Shown here in pieces: positions 6,707-14,931 of a stretch of 44,305 nt of DNA; within the stretch, counting starts at the first letter, position 1; each line of letters opens with the position of its first letter. A program made the translations under genes and the position numbers. Origin of the DNA: a virus; the IMG/VR virus record IMGVR_UViG_3300039307_000027, positions 1-44,305 of that record; one strand, given 5' to 3'. Under the pieces are notes generated by a model. The model worked only from the letters and a program-made list of their open reading frames with translations, was not told the DNA's origin and did no database searches.

Positions 6707-8407
6707 CTACCGCGCGATCGTGGGGTTGACGAACAGCGGCTTCGCAAGGGTGTCGCGGCCAAACTTCGCCAAGTCAACCTTGTTCCCGCCCGGGGTTGTG
6801 ACTTCACGCGGAGCCTCTTCCGCAGGAGCGCCTTCCTTGCCCTTTTCGAGGGTGCCCCCGGCAACCTTCGCCACCGCGCCAGCGGGCAGGTCGGACTTCT
6901 TCGGAAATGCTTTGCCGAGTTCTTCGAGGAAATCGGTGAAGCCTTTCTTCAGGTCGGCGACTTCGGTCTTCAACGCTTCGACTTCGGCGTTGGGTGTCGG
7001 AGTGGCAGCGGCTGCCGGGGCAGATGCGGCCGCAGCTTCCTTCGCCAGCTTCTCGGCGCCGTCCTTGCCGTCAGCTCCGTCGTGCAGCGCCGCAATGTGC
7101 GCTGCCATCGCCTCGTGGTGTCCCTTGATGGCGATGACGTGCGCCTTGTGGTGCGCAGCCATCTTTTCCAACTTATCGACGCGGTCAATCAGGCCAGTGG
7201 CCTTTTCGAGCAACGCCGTTTGTTCCGGTGTCATAGACTCGTCTCCTTCTTTCTTTGAAATTAGTTCCTGGCCTTCTTCCTCCGCGAGGTCTGTCAGAAT
7301 CGACACACCCTCCGTTAACCACGTCTTCAGGCGCGCAGGAATATCCGAACCATCGCCTTCCCATTCCGCCTCAGCTTCGAGGCAGGTCTGGACGGAGTAA
7401 ATGGTTTGCAGGAGGTCGGCCATGCGGCCCACATCCCACAAAGACTTTGCTAGCTTTTCGGTTCCACTGCCCGGCGTCTCCATGCCTTCTTTTTTGTAGA
7501 TTGCCGTCAGCTTTGAGATCGCCGCTTCTTTGTTCGGCCCTTCATACTTGTTGCCGCGGTAGCCATCGTGCAATGCAGCCCAGGCCGCACCCATGAGCCT
7601 ATGGTTGGGTTTGCCATCTTCATGGGTGTACGGCAAATGGCCGTTTTCGCCTTCGTGGACGAGGTACAGCACGCCTCCCTTGCGTTTTTCTCCCACGCTC
7701 TTTTTGTTGAGTTCGGCGAATTTCCGCATCTCTACCGTTCCATCGGACTTCACCATTTGGAAGGAGGCGCCTGGGACGCACTGATTGTCGCAGACGGTCA
7801 GTTCAAAGGGCCGTGCTGTGTAACGGGTCAGGTTCTTGTCGTCTTTCCACTTCTTTTCGTACCGCCCGCCGAAGGAGAATCCGGCATAGATTCCCTCTTC
7901 GATCTTTGCCCATACGTCATCTTCGACAATTCCAGCGTCCACTTCGATCTGCTTTGCGGCATCATTGAAAAGTAGGTCGGTCAACTTTCCAACTGCCCGG
8001 CTTGTATGCTGTTCACGGACGTTACCGAGGCTTTTCCCGCCGCTGTCCCTAAACCGTTCTTCGCTCCACGCTTTGATAAGTGGCTTCGAGGATTCGTAGT
8101 CAAAGATCTCGCCAACTTTGTCCGGCACCTCGGCTGCAGCGACGCCATGAATCGTGTGCGTTCTGGCATCTGCTTTGACCAGCTTAAAGAATCCAAACTC
8201 TTGATTCGTCGCGTCGTTCATAGATTTCTCCGTTGACTTCGGTCCTGCTACTCCATTGGCCTGCGCGAATGCGGACGCTTCGGCGTCCTTGTCGCTCTTG
8301 CCTTCCTTCTTCGCTTTCGCGTGTGCGCTGTTCCACACATCCAGCCATTGCTTTCGCTTCTCCTGCGGAACGTAGGAGGGAACTTCGCTGATCGATGAAT
8401 AGGGCAT
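6707..8407 (-). CDS. Prohead protease with ChaB-like N-terminus and scaffold-like C-terminus
   Basis: This is a 566-aa three-part protein. The first 55 residues resemble the ChaB fold (YSSISEVPSYVPQEKRKQW, VWNSAHAKAKKEG). Next comes an XkdF-like protease region (HTIHGVAAAEVPDKVGEIFD, SLGNVREQHTSRAVGKL, IYAGFSFGGRYEKKW). XkdF-type proteins are predicted serine proteases that cleave scaffold and capsid. The last roughly 180 residues are Ala/Glu/Lys-rich helical coil (LLEKATGLIDRVDKLEKM, then VEALKTEVADLKKGFTDFLEEL), as in scaffolding domains. No separate scaffold gene is present, so the fusion probably supplies both roles. I chose ATG 8407, 5 nt after the upstream stop. An in-frame GTG at 8434 would add nine residues. 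Confidence 0.8.
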   Translation of the reverse strand: MPYSSISEVPSYVPQEKRKQWLDVWNSAHAKAKKEGKSDKDAEASAFAQANGVAGPKSTEKSMNDATNQEFGFFKLVKADARTHTIHGVAAAEVPDKVGEIFDYESSKPLIKAWSEERFRDSGGKSLGNVREQHTSRAVGKLTDLLFNDAAKQIEVDAGIVEDDVWAKIEEGIYAGFSFGGRYEKKWKDDKNLTRYTARPFELTVCDNQCVPGASFQMVKSDGTVEMRKFAELNKKSVGEKRKGGVLYLVHEGENGHLPYTHEDGKPNHRLMGAAWAALHDGYRGNKYEGPNKEAAISKLTAIYKKEGMETPGSGTEKLAKSLWDVGRMADLLQTIYSVQTCLEAEAEWEGDGSDIPARLKTWLTEGVSILTDLAEEEGQELISKKEGDESMTPEQTALLEKATGLIDRVDKLEKMAAHHKAHVIAIKGHHEAMAAHIAALHDGADGKDGAEKLAKEAAAASAPAAAATPTPNAEVEALKTEVADLKKGFTDFLEELGKAFPKKSDLPAGAVAKVAGGTLEKGKEGAPAEEAPREVTTPGGNKVDLAKFGRDTLAKPLFVNPTIAR

Positions 8408-8411
8408 GGTT

Positions 8412-8675
8412 TTATTTGACGCTGATTCCACCACGCCTGCGTGTCACAGTTCTGACTCCCGCCGAACTCCCTGTGACAATCGGCTTCTCGATAACTTCCG
8501 CAGGTTTGAAGTTCTTGCGCGCCTCGCCCGTCAAAATCTTTCCCACGCGCCGCATGATTTCCTCGGCTTCCAGATCGGTCACTTCCCCGGGATGCGCGTC
8601 ACAGGTTTCGACCGTGCCGCACACTTCATGCACGATGGCGTGAATGCGACCCGCCAACTGTTCGACCGTCATCAT
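8412..8675 (-). CDS. Small protein between portal and protease, unknown function
   Basis: This 87-aa product has a helical N-terminus (MMTVEQLAGRIHAIVHEV) with two cysteines (VCGTVETCDAH), a charged helix (LEAEEIMRRVGKILTGEARK) and a basic tail (VTRRRGGISVK). It lies between the portal fusion and the protease in the head operon, and its TAA is 5 nt before the protease ATG. No family recognised. A head-completion or assembly helper role is possible from location only. The 151 bp upstream, to the portal stop, hold no other convincing gene. Confidence 0.65.
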   Translation of the reverse strand: MMTVEQLAGRIHAIVHEVCGTVETCDAHPGEVTDLEAEEIMRRVGKILTGEARKNFKPAEVIEKPIVTGSSAGVRTVTRRRGGISVK

Positions 8676-8826
8676 TGGTCTATCAAATGAAACCAGTCAT
8701 GCCAGAAAGAGTGCCTTCCAAGCATTTCTTGCTTGCGCCCCAATCTCGGGAAAATCCAGTAGTACAAGCGCACTCTCAGACCCCAAGGAAGCAACCAGTT
8801 CCAAGCATTTATCCAGAGATGCTGTC

Positions 8827-11118
8827 TCATTCTGCTTCCGTTGAATACGTTATTACTAAGTCACATACACAATTAGGATGATACGGTGGCCCATCGTCAC
8901 CCGTTGAAAACGTCTCGTCCAAATCAATCTCTCCATCGTCTGCGGCATCGTCGCATTCATCGTCGCCGTCGTGCATCGACCCGAGGATGCTGGCCTTCTT
9001 CATGCTGACGCCACTGCTCGCCGCGCCCAACAGGGCTCCTTGAATCTGCGCCTTTGCCAGCTCCGTCCGTGCAATCATCTCGGCGCGCGTTTCGCTGAAC
9101 TGAAACGAATCCGCAATCGAATCCTCCAGCGCCTGGGGCCCAAGTCCATCCTCAAATGCCCGAGTCACGGTGTCGCGCAGGGCGTCCCGTGTGGTGTCGG
9201 TGATAGCCCAGCGCGGATTCGGATTCTCGATCAGTGTGTCGCCGTCCCATTTCATGCCCACCATTTCCGCGGCACGGTCCCGAGCAAAATCCACGGCTGC
9301 CTGATTCACCTGATCGAACACTGCCTTGTCCGTCACGCCCACTTCCACCAGCACATCGCGCGCGACTTCCTGGGCTGTTTCCTCGATGGCCGACTGCGAG
9401 GAAGTGACGATCGCGTCCCATTCGAGCTCTATGGACCGCACGATGCGGTCGATCTCGTCCTCATCCGTCTTGGTGACTTCCGCATAGTGGTCTGCCACCT
9501 TGGCCGCAATCGACTTCCCTTGCTTCTTCAGGAAGCGTCCTAGTACCCCTGCCAGCCGGCCGATCCGCTTCTCAACCCGTGCGGGCAGCTTTCCCGTCGT
9601 TACCACAATCTTTTTTTTTTCGACTTTGGCCAGCTCGAGCGCAAACTTGTTGGCAACCTCCGCGGATTTGGCCCTAGATTCGCTCAAGGGCGGCTTTGCG
9701 GCAGGTGCCTTGGCTCCTGGTACGCCGCCGCTTGCTCCGTTCGCTGGCGGCAGCATAGGCTTCGGCGCGCCCGGTTTGACGCGCCCATCGCCACTCTTCA
9801 CGTCGTCCAGCATGATCGGGCCGGTTTGGGTCAGGATGAACGGCCCAATGCCCCACGGCTCCTCGCCGTCGCGGATGCGCAGTTCGTCCACGGAACTTTT
9901 CCCACAGCTTATGTAGATTTTGTCGACTTGCGCCTGCACCAGCGGATCAACTTCAACGTCATCATCGAAGGATGCCTCAATGTCAGGGAAGTTCAGGTAC
10001 TGCGGAGCCTGGATCAGGTAATTCAGCTTCTCCAGAATCCAGACTTTTGACGGCTCGAAACCTTCTTCGAGCGCCTGCCGTTGCTGCTGCTGGCCGCTGG
10101 CCCGGTTCATCATCTTGACGAATGCCGTAGGCGGCAGGGAGAAACAGAATGCTACGATACGCGCACGCCACTCCTCGAACTGATCGAGCAGCATATCTTT
10201 CTTGGCGAAGGTGATCTGCCCGGGCCCCTTCTCACCCAGTGACGGGATAAAACGGAGCATCCGCCGGGCAGCCAGATTGCCTTCCAGTGCTGCGTCGAAG
10301 GCGCGCTGGAACCGCTCGATCTGGTCCGGTGACCAATCGGGAGGCACCTGTGCGATAGCGTCAGGGATGGTACCTGAGGTGTACTCGGCCAACCGCGAAA
10401 CGTCGCGCCGCAGGCCCAAGTTGATCATGAAGATGATTTGCTCGACCGGGCTCATGCCGTAGACGCGATGCGTGCGCAGGTTGCGCGGCATGTAGACGAG
10501 CTGATTCGTGTTCAGATCGCAAAGGATCTGACCCTTAACGATTTGCTGGTAGGCGGTAAAAGGCGCTTTGGGTGTGGTGCCGTCCGGCCCGAGGCGGATG
10601 CCGATGGTGCCGCCGTCGGTGGGAACGAAGCGAGTCACCTTCTGGGTCTTTGAATCCCGTCCGACGAGCAAGCTGGCGCAATCCGCTACGAGTTGGTCTT
10701 CAAACCACAACCTCGTCCATTCGTGGAAATCGTGTTCGCCATCTGGCCGCTCGAAGAACTTGCGAACGTCATCCACGCCCGAGTCATTCTTACTGCGCTT
10801 CTTTACCTTTGAGTCGGGCTCGTCTGCATCCTCTTTCTTCAGTCCGAAGTGAACAACCATCTTCGATACCTGATCCTTCCGCGTCTCGATGCAGGTCCGT
10901 GTCAGATAGTCCGTGTCAGCCAGCATGCGCAACTGCTCGAAGGAGATTCCCTCGTAGCTCCGCGGCATGTACGAGATGTTGTAGCCGACTGGATAATCCA
11001 GCCGGCGCGGTTCGCCATCAGTGACCGTCGGCTTCAGCGGCGGCAGGGGCGACATGAAGACGTCATAGTCCGCCCGGGACATTGGCCGTGGAATAATGCT
11101 GGTCTTCGGAACGCTCAT
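8827..11118 (-). CDS. Portal protein fused to a gpF-like head morphogenesis domain
   Basis: This 763-aa protein combines two usually separate head proteins. Residues 1 to about 430 look like a portal: YDVFMSPLPPLKP, LRMLADTDYLTRTCIETRKDQ, then LVYMPRNLRTHRVYGMSPVE and FSLPPTAFVKMMNRASGQQQ. A Pro/Ala/Lys-rich linker (about 440-505) follows. Residues about 520-763 carry the Mu gpF / SPP1 gp7 signature (ARTELAKAQIQGAL, HDGDDECDDAADDGEIDL, YHPNCVCDL). The portal ring is the DNA entry and tail docking site. The gpF domain is a minor head protein thought to aid injection or assembly. A run of ten A (minus strand) in the linker could allow a truncated portal-only product. Start ATG 11118 has no strong ribosome site. 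Confidence 0.9.
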   Translation of the reverse strand: MSVPKTSIIPRPMSRADYDVFMSPLPPLKPTVTDGEPRRLDYPVGYNISYMPRSYEGISFEQLRMLADTDYLTRTCIETRKDQVSKMVVHFGLKKEDADEPDSKVKKRSKNDSGVDDVRKFFERPDGEHDFHEWTRLWFEDQLVADCASLLVGRDSKTQKVTRFVPTDGGTIGIRLGPDGTTPKAPFTAYQQIVKGQILCDLNTNQLVYMPRNLRTHRVYGMSPVEQIIFMINLGLRRDVSRLAEYTSGTIPDAIAQVPPDWSPDQIERFQRAFDAALEGNLAARRMLRFIPSLGEKGPGQITFAKKDMLLDQFEEWRARIVAFCFSLPPTAFVKMMNRASGQQQQRQALEEGFEPSKVWILEKLNYLIQAPQYLNFPDIEASFDDDVEVDPLVQAQVDKIYISCGKSSVDELRIRDGEEPWGIGPFILTQTGPIMLDDVKSGDGRVKPGAPKPMLPPANGASGGVPGAKAPAAKPPLSESRAKSAEVANKFALELAKVEKKKIVVTTGKLPARVEKRIGRLAGVLGRFLKKQGKSIAAKVADHYAEVTKTDEDEIDRIVRSIELEWDAIVTSSQSAIEETAQEVARDVLVEVGVTDKAVFDQVNQAAVDFARDRAAEMVGMKWDGDTLIENPNPRWAITDTTRDALRDTVTRAFEDGLGPQALEDSIADSFQFSETRAEMIARTELAKAQIQGALLGAASSGVSMKKASILGSMHDGDDECDDAADDGEIDLDETFSTGDDGPPYHPNCVCDLVITYSTEAE
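9611..9620 (-). other. A10 homopolymer in the portal/gpF linker
   Basis: The minus strand reads GAA AAA AAA AAG at codons 500-503 of the portal fusion. A -1 slip meets TGA about 12 codons later, and a +1 slip meets TAA within about four codons. Either event would yield a portal of about 505-515 aa without the gpF-like domain, which is close to free-standing portal size. Confidence 0.7.
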
Positions 11119-11304
11119 TGTGTTATCGTTCGACCGTGTTCGTCGCTAAGGCCAGCCTGCAGTTGGCCTAAACTTCGGCACCTTTGCACTTAACGTCTGC
11201 GTTGACTGCTACTACGCGGAACGCGATTCAGGAAAGACCGGGCCCGTGCATCGTAGAGTCGGCTGGGGCGGCCGTAGCAGGTAATCCCAGCCGGCCACCG
11301 GCGT

Positions 11305-11541
11305 TCAACTCAGACCGAATGTGTCCTTCACGCCTTCAACGTACTTCTTCTCTTCCACCCGCGAGATGTAGCCGCGTGCGAAGGTCAACTCCGCTGCCGC
11401 TTTTTCGAGGGCTGCATGCTGGTCGGCCTGAATCACAACGTGACCGGCGGGAACGTGGTCCAATGTGCATCGCCCTTCCAGATCAACCCTGCCGATCAGA
11501 ACTCTCCAAGCGAAAGCGATTCGCGCCAGAATCGTTGACAC
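11305..11541 (-). CDS. Small hypothetical protein before the portal gene
   Basis: This 78-aa protein starts at GTG 11541 after AGGAGG. It has MSTILARIAFAWRVLIGR, a short hydrophobic/basic N-terminus, then an acidic helical part (HAALEKAAAELTFARGYI, VEEKKYVEGVKD). It could be peripherally membrane-associated. No family recognised. It lies between the exported-protein cassette and the portal gene. The following 186 bp (11119-11304) carry no gene but do contain two imperfect inverted repeats (AGGCCA/TGGCCT near 11148-11170 and GGCTGGG/CCCAGCC near 11260-11293). Confidence 0.6.
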   Translation of the reverse strand: MSTILARIAFAWRVLIGRVDLEGRCTLDHVPAGHVVIQADQHAALEKAAAELTFARGYISRVEEKKYVEGVKDTFGLS

Positions 11542-11558
11542 TTTTTCCTCCTATGGAG

Positions 11559-11951
11559 TTACTGAGCTGTTGCAACCGGAGACACCGCCGCTGCCGCTTG
11601 CGCTAAAAAAGTTGCGCTGGCCTCTGGGCTCGAGTTGGCATCAATCGCTCCAGGCGCGGTGCCCACGATCACGTAGAAATACTTCGTTCCGGCCGTGCCT
11701 GTGGTGTCGAGGTAATTGGTGACGGTGACTGCCGCGATCTGCGTGTAAGGCCCTCCGGTAACGGTCGAACGATCCACTTTCCACCCCGTAGCGGCGACCT
11801 GCCCCGCAGTTGGGGTGCCTGCTGTCCACGTCACGTTGACGCCATGCTGCACGGCCTGCGCCTTGACCACTTGGCGTTTGTTCGGCCAAAACAGCAGCAG
11901 TACCGGAATCAAAAAGAAAAGCCCGATTATTCCCATCCAACGGTGTTTCAC
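11559..11951 (-). CDS. Membrane-anchored or secreted Fn3-domain protein
   Basis: This 130-aa protein starts at GTG 11951 after AAGGAGA. An N-terminal hydrophobic segment (WMGIIGLFFLIPVLLLFW, residues 5-22) is followed by Lys/Arg and no clear cleavage site, so it is probably a signal anchor. Residues about 35-112 have the fibronectin type III pattern (VNVTWTAGTPTAG, GWKVDRSTVTGGPYTQIA, TNYLDTTGTAGTKYFYVIVG). The C-terminus is Ala-rich. It is the last of four consecutive genes with export signals lying between terminase and portal. Exposure on the outer face of the cytoplasmic membrane is expected. The function is unknown. Confidence 0.75.
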   Translation of the reverse strand: MKHRWMGIIGLFFLIPVLLLFWPNKRQVVKAQAVQHGVNVTWTAGTPTAGQVAATGWKVDRSTVTGGPYTQIAAVTVTNYLDTTGTAGTKYFYVIVGTAPGAIDANSSPEASATFLAQAAAAVSPVATAQ

Positions 11952-11962
11952 GTGATTCTCCT

Positions 11963-13609
11963 TTATTGTGCTTTTGCAAAGACCTGTGTGGCTGGCGCCG
12001 CGACTGGCGGGCCAGAAAGAGGAAGTTGCAACGCCCCCCGGTCAATCGTGCCGTTCGCACCAAATGTATTGCCGTTCATATCCACGTTGAAGTTGTGAAC
12101 GGCGGTCGTCACGTTGCCATCGTAGTAGGTAGAACTGCCAACATTGGAAATACTCACGCCGGGGTGGCTCAGGAACGGGTCGGGGGTAGTAAGTGCGAAA
12201 CCCGCAATTGTGGACGCGGTTTCATTCACAAACGGGTTTGCTCCCGCCCCGCTGACGATATAGCCGTGTGTGTTCGTATCGCTGTAGCAAGAAGAAGCCA
12301 CCCCCTGGTAGTATGCGTTGTAATCCCACGTGTAGGTCATCCCAGGTATGGAGTTCCAAAAGTAACCGCCGTTCCCCCAGCAACTAGGGTTTGTATTCGA
12401 CCCTCCAACCAAGAGATTGTCTTCATCGTAGGTAACGATGTTTCCGGTAATCGTGCCGTTCTGTCCGCTGTTATGTGGAGGGCCGGAAAGCTCCTGACTG
12501 TCGTACAGGATGCCATTCGTATATCCATCAAGCGTGTTGTGGACTACGTACAGAACACCGTTGTAGTTATCGCCCAGCATGTCCACAATGCCCCAGTTTT
12601 GAATCCCGATGCCATAGGAACCCAAGTTGAGCGCACGATATGCTGCATCCCAAAACGAGATGTTGCCGTAGAAATACCAATTCGTGATGGTAACGGTTCC
12701 AGCATCGGAATCGGCCAAATTCCCGTTGTAGTCGATGTCCTGAAATACATTGTAACGAACGGTCAGGTCAGAGAAAACGGCGGCGAATCCTTCATCGTGG
12801 CCACCGTTTTGGCCTGTGTGATTGTAGCTGATCCAGTTGTACTCGAACGTGGCCCAGTCGTTAAGGCCGTAGTTCATTTGAAACTGAGTGTTTCCCGTGT
12901 GGTGGGCATAAGAATGCCCAACGTAAAGATAACTACAGGTTCCAGAAGACGATGATTGTTGATAGATGGCATCGTCCTGCCAGATGCCGCAGTTGTCCGA
13001 CGAACATTTGTCAGCAGTAGAGTTGTTGTTGGGAAATCCGCTCCCCGTGCCCTCTATCTCCACGTATTGAGCCGTGAAGTGCGACGAATCGTAAAGATTG
13101 ATAGCTCCACAATCATTCGGACAGGACGTGTTGACGTTCCAGAATTTCAGCGTGTAGCAGGCCGTGTTGTTGCTGGGGTAGCTGCAGCCCGACACCGCTT
13201 GTCCATTGACCGTCCAGTAGTCTGTCGTGAACGATGTCTCGTTTGAGAATACGGCTTGCCCCGCAAAGCCACTGCTCCAATCACCTGCTGGGCCGTGGTT
13301 CGCGGCAGTCACACCCTCGATGAAGATGCGCGTTGTCCCGCTGTCGGACGTACTAAAGTTCGGCGCGGTATAGCTGCCCGTTCCTACCCAGTAAGTGACG
13401 CCCCGGGTAAGCGAAGCAGGGTTCACCTGAGTTCCGCCAGTCCCGAATCCCGTGTAGGCATTCGTCCAATTTGCTCCGCTGTGCGTTCCCGTTGCGCTGG
13501 CGAGCACGTAGCAGTTACCACTACCGTCGCAGCCTAAACCAAAAGCGGCAGGGGCAAACAATCCAAGCAGTGATGCAAAAAGAAAGAGTCTTTTCGACAT
13601 AGCGTTCAT
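11963..13609 (-). CDS. Secreted right-handed beta-helix protein (pectate-lyase-like fold)
   Basis: This 548-aa protein has an N-terminal Sec signal peptide (SKRLFLFASLLGLFAPAAFG, cleavage near AFG|LGC). Repeated short strands with Asn and aromatic ladders follow, typical of right-handed beta-helices (LKFWNVNTSCP, FTAQYVEIEGTGSGF, ATFEYNWISYNHTGQNGG, LTVRYNVFQDIDYNG, VLYVVHNTLDGYTNG, GTITGNIVTYDEDN). The many cysteines would suit an oxidising extracytoplasmic space. Beta-helices are common in polysaccharide-degrading or -binding proteins, but no catalytic residues can be assigned. ATG 13609 overlaps the upstream stop by 4 nt. The longer frame to 13714 only adds an Arg-rich out-of-frame reading of the neighbour. 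Confidence 0.75.
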   Translation of the reverse strand: MNAMSKRLFLFASLLGLFAPAAFGLGCDGSGNCYVLASATGTHSGANWTNAYTGFGTGGTQVNPASLTRGVTYWVGTGSYTAPNFSTSDSGTTRIFIEGVTAANHGPAGDWSSGFAGQAVFSNETSFTTDYWTVNGQAVSGCSYPSNNTACYTLKFWNVNTSCPNDCGAINLYDSSHFTAQYVEIEGTGSGFPNNNSTADKCSSDNCGIWQDDAIYQQSSSSGTCSYLYVGHSYAHHTGNTQFQMNYGLNDWATFEYNWISYNHTGQNGGHDEGFAAVFSDLTVRYNVFQDIDYNGNLADSDAGTVTITNWYFYGNISFWDAAYRALNLGSYGIGIQNWGIVDMLGDNYNGVLYVVHNTLDGYTNGILYDSQELSGPPHNSGQNGTITGNIVTYDEDNLLVGGSNTNPSCWGNGGYFWNSIPGMTYTWDYNAYYQGVASSCYSDTNTHGYIVSGAGANPFVNETASTIAGFALTTPDPFLSHPGVSISNVGSSTYYDGNVTTAVHNFNVDMNGNTFGANGTIDRGALQLPLSGPPVAAPATQVFAKAQ

Positions 13610-14931
13610 GGGCCGATGACTGCCTTTCCGCCGACGACGGCGTGCCCGCCGATCGCGCCCGTGCCGCTCACGGATGGCTGGTATGCGCCCTTCAAGGTCA
13701 TCAGAACTCCCCAATAGTGGTTCCCGGAATTGCCGTTCGTTGCCGTAGCTGTTGGCGAAGCCACCGTTGATTGTGTTGCGTAGAACTCATCGAACTGCAA
13801 CACGTCTCCAGTTCCTACTCCCCAATATCCCGACCCGGCAGTGAAAGGTTGGCCCGCGCCTCCCGCTTGATCACTGGCGAAATTGGCGGCGACCAGTTCG
13901 TAGGCATAGTTGGTATTTGACCCCGCTCCCGTGGTCATCGAAGGAGCCGAGGTTCCCCCGGCAGCGTGCGTGATGTCCGCAGCCGCCGTGTTATCCAATC
14001 CGTCGAACTCGAAGCAGTCGGTATATATGTCACTTGGCGAACTCGTGATTGTTGTCGTTACCGAAGACGATGCCGCTCCGTTCTTGGCATACCAGACATA
14101 CGAAGTGATAGTGCTGCCCGTGTGCGTCGGGCCATCAATCACGGTGTAGGAACTGCTCCCACTGTCTGCAAAAGACGTGAGTGTTCCAGCCTGGTCGAGC
14201 CACTGCGCACTGCAAATGATGGCGTGACCTGCCACCGTGTTATTGTCCCAATAAATCACGTTGGTATTGCCGCCGCCCGAAGCCCCCGCTTCTGTCTGGA
14301 TCAACTGAGGCTCGGCTTGAAAAGAAAGCGTCTCGGTGAAATTGACGTACGTATCGCCGGTTGCCGCTGTAGTCCGTCCACCGTAGTGCATCGTAGCCGT
14401 ATAACTAGCGGCCATCGACCCGCCGGCCGAATTGATGAACCACTTCACGACGATACGATCACCTATGGCAAACGTGGTACTCGTCGGTGAACCGGTCCAA
14501 TTATTCGCGGCGTTACCCGTGCCAAGCTCTGTCCCGAAAGAACTGTCAATCACCGTCGTGGATTCCGCTCCAGCGGTGTACTTGATGACCTGGACCTCGA
14601 ATCCGGCGTTCGCCAAAGCGTTATTCTCGTTCCCCCAACCGTTGAATGTAACCGTGCCCGAAATTGTGACGGCACTGGCGAGTGGAGGAGAAATCCAAGC
14701 AAGGTTTGCCCCACCAGAGGTAGCTGTAAGCTGCTTTGGGGGGCTGGCTGTCGTCTGCGTCACTGAAGCTACCGCCGCAGTGAAGTCCGCGTTGTTGTTT
14801 AGGTCCGATGCGTAGTAGGTGGCGAAAAGATTTGAGTTCAAGTTCGGATTGATCTTCATGTACAGCTTATTCGCCAACGCGCAGGGCGCGGCGTAGGCCA
14901 GCAGAATCAGAAGCGGTATCAGTTTTCTCAT
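13606..14931 (-). CDS. Secreted beta-sandwich surface protein
   Basis: This 441-aa protein has a signal peptide ([21 protein letters not shown]). Two beta-rich modules follow: one at about 20-205 ([50 protein letters not shown]) and one at about 210-420 ([63 protein letters not shown]). The second resembles jelly-roll domains in environmental surface and phage-associated proteins. The C-terminus is Gly-rich ([18 protein letters not shown]). Start and stop overlap both neighbours by 4 nt. A role as an adhesin or sugar binder is inference. Confidence 0.7.
   Translation of the reverse strand: MRKLIPLLILLAYAAPCALANKLYMKINPNLNSNLFATYYASDLNNNADFTAAVASVTQTTASPPKQLTATSGGANLAWISPPLASAVTISGTVTFNGWGNENNALANAGFEVQVIKYTAGAESTTVIDSSFGTELGTGNAANNWTGSPTSTTFAIGDRIVVKWFINSAGGSMAASYTATMHYGGRTTAATGDTYVNFTETLSFQAEPQLIQTEAGASGGGNTNVIYWDNNTVAGHAIICSAQWLDQAGTLTSFADSGSSSYTVIDGPTHTGSTITSYVWYAKNGAASSSVTTTITSSPSDIYTDCFEFDGLDNTAAADITHAAGGTSAPSMTTGAGSNTNYAYELVAANFASDQAGGAGQPFTAGSGYWGVGTGDVLQFDEFYATQSTVASPTATATNGNSGNHYWGVLMTLKGAYQPSVSGTGAIGGHAVVGGKAVIGP

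Noticed and set aside
11966-12955. Long plus-strand reading frame (329 codons) across the beta-helix gene
   Set aside because: Antisense shadow of a signal-peptide-bearing beta-helix gene, with no protein-like domain pattern.
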